Positions 60,019 through 64,000 of a stretch of DNA of 64,000 nt are shown piece after piece (within the stretch, counting starts at the first letter, position 1; each line of letters begins with the position of its first letter). This DNA comes from Pseudobdellovibrionaceae bacterium (GTDB lineage: Bacteria > Bdellovibrionota > Bdellovibrionia > Bdellovibrionales > UBA1609). The notes under the pieces were generated by a model. The model had not been told where the DNA came from. It did no database searches and saw only the letters and a list, made by a program, of their open reading frames with translations. Where the stretch lies: contig JACKAM010000002.1 of assembly GCA_020635075.1 (NCBI GenBank), positions 186,001-250,000 on the forward strand, in the 5' to 3' direction. Position numbers and translations under genes: made by a program.

Positions 60019-61236
60019 CTAGCCTAGATAATCATTCACGTTGATTTTGGGAAAAGCCACCTCACGCACCCCTGCCTCTCTAGGACGTAGACCATTCTTG
60101 TCCCGCGGCTCGCCTTCTGGTTCCAACATAGTAAATCGGGTCTGGGCTTCATCCGAACTTGCTGAGGGCTTTTGCAGGTCAAAGCTCGGCACCCCACCCA
60201 CCTCCTCGTTCTTTGCCAAAGTGGTATTGAAGCTCGGCTCCCCAGGCATAATGATTTCCGGACCTTCGTCTTCAGGTTGGTCCTCGTCCCGCGTTTTATC
60301 CAAGTCCAAGACAAAGGATTCACTGATCTCAGCCGGTACGTGGGGCTTGATAAGCGAATTCACATCACGCTTTTCAGCGACTTGTGCTTGAGATGGTTCC
60401 TCGATAAAACTATCAACCGACTCGTCTCTTTTGTCGTGAAGAAGGGATGATGCCTTGCTCATCAATTTATCAGTCACCTTGCGTGCCGCCTCCATCAGCT
60501 TACTGGCTTCAACGGACTCCTGGGCTTCTTCAATCTGCTGAGTCTCGTAGCTGCGACAGGCCTCGCGGAATTCATTGCCCAGCTTTTGGAGTGACGCATA
60601 TTCCTCCTTGGGAACATCAAACACCGCCGAGAGATCACTGCCGCGATATTCAAAATCCTCAGCTCCGTCTTCGAGGATTCTCTCGTCACCTGATTCTTCG
60701 ACCTGAGGCACTGGCTCCTCGATTCGTGCCCACTCCGGAAGAGCATCCTGATCAAACATCAGGCGGTCCTTGTTCACTTTGGCAATGAACTCAATCTCAC
60801 CCATGGGAAGATCCACCGCTTGGGCGATCTCAGCCAAACTGGCCCCTTCATGGGCCATACGAGCAGCGCGCACGTATTTGATGGTATTTTGTCTCTCAAT
60901 AATCTCCTCATGGGGAATTTTGTCTTGAAAGATCTCGGCCATTTCTCGGCTGCGTTCGATGGAGTGATCGACTTGATTCATGTGCTTTTGCGCGTCCTCA
61001 ATTTTTTGCTGAACCTGACGAGTCTTTTGCTCAAGAAGAGCCGTCAGCTGTTTCACCTGAACATCGGTACGGTCAGACAAGTCCTCAAGCACAGCAATCT
61101 TGCTCTGCAAAAGTTGCAAGCCACGACTGAGGCGAGGATCATCTTGTGGAGGCTTCTTGAGTTTTGACCACAAGATATAAATTGCCAGTCCCAAAATCAG
61201 ATTCACCACGATTTGCAAAAGCATGAGTGAACTCAC
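60019..61236 (-). CDS. DUF2802 membrane protein with long acidic extension
   Basis: Start uncertain: GTG at 61236 fits AAGGA best, GTG 61242 and ATG 61224 are possible (about 405 residues). One N-terminal membrane span, then a coiled coil (about 40-115) and a DUF2802-type helix-turn-helix (YVRAARMAHEGASLAEIAQ, then EFIAKVNKDRL, about 124-160). Bacteria with polar flagella often encode such proteins near flagellar genes. The remaining 240 residues are acidic and low-complexity, with KRDVNSLIKPHVPAEI-like elements, and no known domain. A promoter TTGCGG-N17-TATTAT lies at 61363-61335, and the 5' leader has a TTGATCC/GGATCAA hairpin (61258-61277). Confidence 0.75.
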   Translation of the reverse strand: MSSLMLLQIVVNLILGLAIYILWSKLKKPPQDDPRLSRGLQLLQSKIAVLEDLSDRTDVQVKQLTALLEQKTRQVQQKIEDAQKHMNQVDHSIERSREMAEIFQDKIPHEEIIERQNTIKYVRAARMAHEGASLAEIAQAVDLPMGEIEFIAKVNKDRLMFDQDALPEWARIEEPVPQVEESGDERILEDGAEDFEYRGSDLSAVFDVPKEEYASLQKLGNEFREACRSYETQQIEEAQESVEASKLMEAARKVTDKLMSKASSLLHDKRDESVDSFIEEPSQAQVAEKRDVNSLIKPHVPAEISESFVLDLDKTRDEDQPEDEGPEIIMPGEPSFNTTLAKNEEVGGVPSFDLQKPSASSDEAQTRFTMLEPEGEPRDKNGLRPREAGVREVAFPKINVNDYLG

Positions 61237-61334
61237 AGCCACGTCCTTTCGTTCAAATTGATCCCTCTTTGGATCAATGCCGTCGGCCGCTTAGTGGAGT
61301 TCACCTGGAAGAAAGATGGCAGCCGCCTTCCTCT

Positions 61335-61363
61335 ATAATAATGAAGGTCGAGGCTAGCCGCAA
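61335..61363 (-). promoter_or_regulatory. candidate promoter of the DUF2802 gene
   Basis: Minus strand -35 TTGCGG (61363-61358), 17-bp spacer, -10 TATTAT (61340-61335). Confidence 0.45.
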
Positions 61364-61486
61364 CACGACACGAGAGAACTCCCCGCAAGAAGTCCAGCTC
61401 TCTGTAACAATTCAATTGTAGTTTTTGAATTTCAAGACCTTGGCTCAGTCTTTTTTGGTCAATTGTTTACGGCGACCTTGGTCGAG

Positions 61487-61593
61487 GGTTAGGTGCCTAT
61501 CTACTTTTTTGGATGCACGGTAATAAAAAAGGAAGGGTTGAACCCTTCCTTTTCTATTACCGTGCATCCAAAAAAGTAGATAGGCACCTAACC
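61487..61593. repeat. 107-nt near-perfect palindrome
   Basis: Arms 61487-61539 and 61541-61593 pair over 52 of 53 positions around a single G (61540). The arms begin GGTTAGGTGCC and contain a T6 run. It lies between the stop of the barrel gene (61598) and the DUF2802 promoter; it could end barrel transcription, but its length exceeds any normal terminator and resembles the palindrome at 6541-6622 in style. Confidence 0.9.
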
Positions 61594-61597
61594 TACA

Positions 61598-62140
61598 TCA
61601 GAACCAAGCCTTCGCAGCAATATTGAAGTTCAAGGCCTGAAAACCTTCAGCCTCCACTCCGCTGTCGCTCGAGGACTCAATCGACATCCAGCTACCTTCA
61701 ACTCCCAAGGAGAAATTGTCGTTGAGAAACTTGTCGTAGCCAAAGACAAGGCCAAAGTGAGTGGGGCTACTGGAAAAGGTTGTTCCCACATCCAGTTTTG
61801 TCGTACCAACACGCAAGCCAATAAAAGCGCCGTCGGCCACACCCTCAAAGTGGAAGGATCCCTCGATACCATAAAGGGCATAGTTGAAGTCCACTTTACT
61901 GCCGCTTACGTCTTCCTCTTTTGAAGACGTTAAAAAGTAAGCGCCAAAACCAAGCTCACCATCCAGGCGGGCTCCGCCAATCACTCCGTACGCTAAACGC
62001 GAAGATGTGTCATCCGCGTTGGGCACACTAAGTCCTGCTGTGGCTCCAACATATCCCTTGGCCTGAGCCAATGCGGGCGTAGAAGTAAAAACCAGGGCCA
62101 TTGCCATTCCTGCCAAAACCAAAAACCACGACTTTTTCAT
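61598..62140 (-). CDS. small outer-membrane beta-barrel protein
   Basis: 180 residues. A typical signal peptide (about 1-26, ALAQA cleavage), then barrel strands ending in AKAWF with a C-terminal Phe. It shares with the protein at 48705 the pattern GYVG..AGLSVP, YGV.GG, GFG.Y and SSKEE. Likely an 8-stranded OmpX/OmpW-like protein. ATG 62140 has AAGGAG 11 nt upstream. Followed by the 107-nt palindrome. Function not known. Confidence 0.8.
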   Translation of the reverse strand: MKKSWFLVLAGMAMALVFTSTPALAQAKGYVGATAGLSVPNADDTSSRLAYGVIGGARLDGELGFGAYFLTSSKEEDVSGSKVDFNYALYGIEGSFHFEGVADGAFIGLRVGTTKLDVGTTFSSSPTHFGLVFGYDKFLNDNFSLGVEGSWMSIESSSDSGVEAEGFQALNFNIAAKAWF

Positions 62141-62197
62141 TATACCAGACTCCTTGTTGTTCTTATTCTAATACCGATCTCAATCAAAACCCTCTAA

Positions 62198-63394
62198 CTA
62201 ATCCAAACGGTCAATAAAGCTCTCGATCCGCATCAGGGCCTTTCCTAACACATCCTGATCAAGGGCAAAACTCAAGCGCAGAAATCCGGGAGCGCCAAAC
62301 TCACAGCCTGGAACAGTGGCCACAAGCTCTTCCTCAAGCAACACTTTGGCAATCTGACTGCAGTCATCAAGGCCATGACCCTTAAATCCGCGACCACAGA
62401 CACCACGAAAATCAGGGAAGATGTAAAACGCACCCTGAGGTTTTAAGACTTTCACGCCTTTCATTTTGCTAAGGCTATCGTAGACAAAATCACGGCGGAC
62501 CTGCAGCTTTTTGAGATAGGGAGCCAGAGCGTCCTTGCCCATCTTTAGTGCCGCCAGAGCTGCTATTTGGGTAAAGGGGCTGGCACAGCTCACAGACTGA
62601 CTCTGCAAATTGGTCATAGCTTTAATCACCTCTTTGGGGCCAACTGCCCAACCCAACCTCCAGCCAGTCATCGAATAGGTCTTAGACACTCCGTTAACAA
62701 CGACAGTCCGATCCACCAACTCTGGTGTGGTTTGAAGGATATGAGGAGCCACGTCGCTGCCATCAAAAATCAGGCGATTGTAGATGTCATCACTGAGGAC
62801 GACCACCTGCTTGTGTTTTTTTAAAACCTCTCCGATCTGTTTCCATTCCTCCATGGTGTAAACGGAGCCCGTTGGATTACTGGGAGAGTTGAGGATGATT
62901 AATTTGGTTTTAGGGGTGATGTGGCGCTCGAGCAGCTCCGCCGTCAGCTTGAATCCTGTTTCAGGACCGCAATTGACAAGCACAGGCTTTCCCGCGGCCA
63001 ACTCCACCATAGTGGGATAGCTCACCCAGTAAGGACCGGGCACTATGACTTCGTCTCCGGGATTCACCAAGGCCTGAAGGGCAGCATAGAGAACAAATTT
63101 GGCACCAGTAGACACCGTCACCTGATCAGCATCGTAATGATGACCCAGATCCAAGATCGTCTGTTCGCAGATCGCCTGGCGCAACTCAGGCAAACCATTT
63201 GCTGGAGCGTACTTGGTTTGCCCCGATTTTATGGCTTCGATACCTGCTGCCTTGATTTGTTCAAAAGTGTCCCAGTCGGGCTCACCGACTGTCAGGGAGT
63301 ACACGTCGTGGCCTTGTTTCTTTAGTTCCTTGGCTTTTGCCGCCAAGGCAAGCGTGGGAGATGGTTTTAAGCTGGCAACTCGATCAGCTAACAT
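62198..63394 (-). CDS. class I aminotransferase, aspartate type
   Basis: 398 residues. Fold type I PLP enzyme with NSPSNPTG (about 175-182), the PLP lysine in SKTYSMTGWRLGW (about 240) and the arginine that binds the carboxylate near the end (FLRLSFALD). Aspartate aminotransferases of this Ib subgroup make aspartate or also prephenate-derived products. 40 nt from coaD on the same strand. Substrate range is inferred. Confidence 0.9.
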   Translation of the reverse strand: MLADRVASLKPSPTLALAAKAKELKKQGHDVYSLTVGEPDWDTFEQIKAAGIEAIKSGQTKYAPANGLPELRQAICEQTILDLGHHYDADQVTVSTGAKFVLYAALQALVNPGDEVIVPGPYWVSYPTMVELAAGKPVLVNCGPETGFKLTAELLERHITPKTKLIILNSPSNPTGSVYTMEEWKQIGEVLKKHKQVVVLSDDIYNRLIFDGSDVAPHILQTTPELVDRTVVVNGVSKTYSMTGWRLGWAVGPKEVIKAMTNLQSQSVSCASPFTQIAALAALKMGKDALAPYLKKLQVRRDFVYDSLSKMKGVKVLKPQGAFYIFPDFRGVCGRGFKGHGLDDCSQIAKVLLEEELVATVPGCEFGAPGFLRLSFALDQDVLGKALMRIESFIDRLD

Positions 63395-63434
63395 TTTGGG
63401 CCTGGCCTTTCTAGGATCTGTTTTTGGTCCTCAA

Positions 63435-63908
63435 TTAAATTCTTTTTTTCAATGCATCCGCCACCTGTCCTGGTACCAGATCCTGAAGGGATCCCCCGTT
63501 GACGGCGACTTCCTTAACCATGCGAGAGGAAACGTAATTGTATTCGGGTCGTGTAAAGACAATCATGGTTTCAATCTCAGGTGCCAACTTACGATTCATA
63601 TTGGCCATGGCCAGTTCATACTCATAATCCGAAACCGCGCGCAGACCGCGCACAATCACCTGAGCTCCAGAGCGCTTGGCATAATCCACCGTTAAACCAG
63701 AAAAGACTTCAACCTTTACCCCAGAAGTACCCGACAAACACTGACGGATCAGCTCGGCCCTTTCCTCGGCTGCAAACATATAACTCTTTTGCTCTGATTG
63801 AGCGACTAAAACAACCACTTCAGAAAACAATGGTTGAATGCGCTTGATGATATCAAGGTGCCCATAGGTGATGGGATCAAAACTCCCTGGATAAACGGCC
63901 CGAACCAT
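63435..63908 (-). CDS. coaD: phosphopantetheine adenylyltransferase CoaD
   Basis: 157 residues. YPGSFDPITYGHLDIIKR is the nucleotidyltransferase T-x-G-H motif, and EYNYVSSRMVKEVA the C-terminal signature. CoaD makes dephospho-CoA from 4'-phosphopantetheine and ATP. It is 3 nt behind rsmD, the usual pairing. Confidence 0.96.
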   Translation of the reverse strand: MVRAVYPGSFDPITYGHLDIIKRIQPLFSEVVVLVAQSEQKSYMFAAEERAELIRQCLSGTSGVKVEVFSGLTVDYAKRSGAQVIVRGLRAVSDYEYELAMANMNRKLAPEIETMIVFTRPEYNYVSSRMVKEVAVNGGSLQDLVPGQVADALKKRI

Positions 63909-63911
63909 ATT

Positions 63912-64000
63912 TCACTTCTCCGGCATACTGAAGAACGAAACATTTTTATCACCAAAGCTACGGCGATCCAAGAAATTATAGGGTGGGTAATTTTCGCCAA
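63912..64000 (-). CDS. rsmD: C-terminal end of 16S rRNA methyltransferase RsmD, cut by window edge
   Basis: The frame closed by the TGA at 63914-63912 reads back through about 28 residues ending in RRSFGDKNVSFFSMPEK. The segment is like the end of RsmD (a YGDT-x-V-x-x-Y/F pattern), and rsmD-coaD is a very common gene pair. Most of the gene lies outside the window, so the call rests on a short tail and context. Confidence 0.6.
   Translation of the reverse strand, partial: GENYPPYNFLDRRSFGDKNVSFFSMPEK

Noticed and set aside
61441..61486. tRNA or riboswitch in the gap beside the palindrome
   Set aside because: No cloverleaf, anticodon arm or known aptamer core could be drawn.

Overview
The window is a stretch of Gram-negative chromosome of roughly balanced base composition, densely packed with genes and without rRNA or tRNA genes. 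Outer-membrane functions (lpxH, pal, two small beta-barrels, many lipoproteins, a periplasmic DsbD), a meso-diaminopimelate-type MurE motif (DNPR), a FtsI with a C-terminal PASTA domain, flagellar motAB and HAMP/GGDEF signalling proteins fit a member of the Bdellovibrionota or a related deltaproteobacterial lineage. That placement is inference from gene content; there is no phylogenetic marker search behind it.

Layout. 1-1634: a truncated GMC-type flavin oxidoreductase and lpxH. 1643-22588: an almost complete division and cell wall (dcw) cluster on the minus strand, in the order mraZ, rsmH, ftsL, ftsI, murE, murF, mraY, murD, ftsW, murG, murC, murB, then ftsQ, ftsA, ftsZ and a strong terminator. 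It starts at a promoter overlapped by four MraZ boxes spaced exactly 10 bp. Between murB and ftsQ, where many bacteria keep ddl, it is interrupted by a radical SAM gene, an intact IS30-family element, a long palindrome and a lipoprotein gene on the opposite strand. 22733-25371: a zinc-ribbon membrane protein, a PrxQ/Bcp peroxiredoxin with a histone-H1-like lysine tail, and a lipoprotein. 25561-31061: a four-gene set of exported proteins (LamG/c-heme protein, lipoprotein, Tat-exported DUF1501-like protein, di-heme lipoprotein) resembling planctomycete-type paired families. 31531-43959: nucleotide salvage (tdk, hpt), murein enzymes, a peptide-binding lipoprotein, a REC-GGDEF regulator, an LspA fused to a HAMP-like module, a DnaQ-like exonuclease and an RND pump. 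43960-44854: a non-coding array of structured repeats, the most unusual part of the window. 44855-53154: motB, motA, dsbD, a small outer-membrane barrel, a coiled-coil protein, an unknown protein, rluB and a secreted EEP-family phosphodiesterase. 53158-64000: a charged lipoprotein, a HAMP protein, smpB, rsmA, tsaD, a pal operon, a short SSB-like protein, small unknowns, a DUF2802 membrane protein, a second small barrel behind a 107-nt palindrome, a class I aminotransferase, coaD and the tail of rsmD.

How it works together. The core is growth machinery: lipid-linked precursor synthesis (MurC-F, MraY, MurG), polymerisation at the septum (FtsW, FtsI), the divisome (FtsL, Q, A, Z), murein remodelling (DacB, lytic transglycosylase) and outer-membrane anchoring (Pal). 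The accessory signal lies in non-coding structure: palindromes of 38 and 53 bp arms, and at 43960-44854 a family of about 68-nt cores closed by long locus-specific stems whose differences are almost all G-U wobbles or compensatory pairs. That points to selection on folded RNA or single-stranded DNA; the mechanism is unknown.
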